From the NCBI RefSeq assembly GCF_014201505.1, contig NZ_JACHEO010000002.1:186001-250000 (forward strand): a DNA stretch of 64,000 nucleotides. The letters are read 5' to 3'. Position numbers and translations under genes: made by a program. Below the pieces are notes generated by a model that worked only from the letters and a program-made list of their open reading frames with translations, made no database searches and was not told the DNA's origin. The stretch comes from Desulfoprunum benzoelyticum. GTDB taxonomy: Bacteria; Desulfobacterota; Desulfobulbia; Desulfobulbales; Desulfocapsaceae. Of the stretch, positions 63,215 to 64,000 are shown one piece after another (positions within the stretch are counted from its first letter, which is position 1; each line of letters starts with the position of its first letter).

Positions 63215-64000
63215 ATGGCCGTTCATCTTCGCACCGAGCGCGAGGCCCTCGAGAAGCTCTGGGAGCAGGGGCTGAGCGGCAGGTCCCTGCTTCTGCACCA
63301 TAGCCGGCTGGTGGACGAGTTTATTGTTGGTTGCTTTGCCGGCGCCGCCAGGAACCTGCCCCCCGAAACCGTCGCTCTCGTGGCCCTCGGCGGCTACGGT
63401 CGGCGCGAGTTGTTCCCGTACTCCGATATCGACCTGATGCTGTTGTACCGTCCTGATTTTCGTGACGGGGTCAGGGCGATTGCCGACGCCGTCCTCTACC
63501 CCCTGTGGGACAGCGGCATGGAGGTCGGGCATGGGGTGCGGACCGTCGAGGAATCGCTGCAGCAGGCCGGCGAAGACTACTTCTTCCTGGTGTCGATGCT
63601 CGACGCCAGGTTGATCGCCGGTTCGGCGGGGCTCTTCGGCAACCTGCTGTTGCGGTTCCGGGACGAGTATATCGAAGGCCGGCGGGATGTCTTTGTCGAG
63701 AAGATGAAGGAGCATCGCCGCCGCCGCAGACAGCGCTACGGTCATCACAGTTATCTCCTCGAGCCCCATATCAAGGAGGGCAAGGGCGGGTTGCGGGACG
63801 TCCAGGCGATGGTGTGGACGGCGAAGGTCGTCTTCGGGCTTTCCGATATCGAGGACATCTTCGACGCCGGTCTGCTGTCGCCTGAGGAACAGAAGGAGTT
63901 CACCGCCTCCTGGGACATGCTGATCCGCCTGCGCAACCGCCTCCATTACGTCAGCCGGCGCAAGAACGACCAGCTCTATCTCGAGCAGCAGGTCGAGATG
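63215..64000 (+). CDS. glnD: PII uridylyltransferase GlnD, 5' part
   Basis: First 262 codons of GlnD, which uridylylates and deuridylylates PII according to glutamine. The nucleotidyltransferase domain is visible: LGGYGRRELFPYSDIDLMLL (GG-RxEL-SDID motif), VEVGHGVRTVEESL, and LLEPHIKEGKGGLRDVQAMV. The frame is open to the right edge; the HD and ACT domains lie outside. The start follows glnB closely. Confidence 0.95.
   Translation, partial: MAVHLRTEREALEKLWEQGLSGRSLLLHHSRLVDEFIVGCFAGAARNLPPETVALVALGGYGRRELFPYSDIDLMLLYRPDFRDGVRAIADAVLYPLWDSGMEVGHGVRTVEESLQQAGEDYFFLVSMLDARLIAGSAGLFGNLLLRFRDEYIEGRRDVFVEKMKEHRRRRRQRYGHHSYLLEPHIKEGKGGLRDVQAMVWTAKVVFGLSDIEDIFDAGLLSPEEQKEFTASWDMLIRLRNRLHYVSRRKNDQLYLEQQVEM

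Overview
The window reads as chromosomal DNA of a Gram-negative bacterium of moderately high GC content, most plausibly a deltaproteobacterium of the Desulfuromonas/Geobacter type. This is an inference from gene content: a jag-mnmE pair (normally near the replication origin, after rpmH-rnpA-yidC), an exosortase/EpsI exopolysaccharide locus, an amtB-glnB-glnD nitrogen block and abundant REP-like intergenic repeats. No rRNA, tRNA, transposase or CRISPR array was found.

Layout. (1) 1-2681: end of jag, mnmE, and a convergent elbB. (2) 2682-3729: repeat island with a 251-bp tandem duplication of REP-like palindromes and a 22-bp tandem array. (3) 3730-17634: core of an exosortase-associated polysaccharide locus: PrsT-like TPR lipoprotein, Wza-like export protein, outer-membrane barrel, EpsI, exosortase, polysaccharide deacetylase, UDP-GlcNAc 2-epimerase, a TIGR03790-like protein, VanZ-like protein, CapA-like phosphoesterase and beta-helix protein. 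(4) 17679-33139: mostly leftward genes for assembly and modification (TPR, M55 peptidase, CapK-like ligase, two deacetylases, two ATP-grasp proteins, three glycosyltransferases, O-antigen ligase, flippase). Several junctions carry heptanucleotide (GTGCTGA-type) arrays, and 28.4-33.1 kb is visibly AT-rich. (5) 33140-36770: an accessory insert with an AlbA_2/Schlafen-like regulator, a ParE-type toxin-antitoxin pair and a direct duplication of about 430 bp containing gene remnants. (6) 36774-42206: the exosortase locus resumes with two exosortase-associated glycosyltransferases, a FemAB-like protein and the initiating sugar-phosphate transferase EpsB. (7) 42382-51224: a dense cluster of intact and decaying toxin-antitoxin modules (HigBA, RelE-type, MntA/HepT, HI1419/HI1420-type, RelE/XRE), a two-gene AAA ATPase plus nuclease-like pair that could be a defence system, a sugar-transferase fragment and a moeA. 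(8) 51264-61031: cNMP/PilZ protein, mutM, a phosphopantetheinyl transferase, cvpA, UPF0280, rfbD, rfbA, phosphomannomutase and manC, the last four supplying nucleotide sugars. (9) 61032-64000: a candidate sigma-54 promoter followed by amtB, glnB and the start of glnD.

How it fits together. EpsB starts the glycan on undecaprenyl phosphate. Glycosyltransferases extend it with sugars supplied by RfbA/RfbD, ManC, the mutase and WecB. The flippase, ligase and Wza-like/outer-membrane proteins move and finish it, and deacetylases and ATP-grasp/ligase/peptidase enzymes may decorate it. The exosortase would process C-terminally tagged proteins in the same envelope pathway, but no protein in this window ends in a recognisable PEP-CTERM sorting signal. 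The most unusual features are the nested and duplicated toxin-antitoxin loci with a covarying inverted repeat in their leader, the heptad-repeat hairpins at glycosyltransferase junctions, the 12-bp repeat linkers in AlbA_2-type regulators, and the uncharacterised ATPase/nuclease pair.
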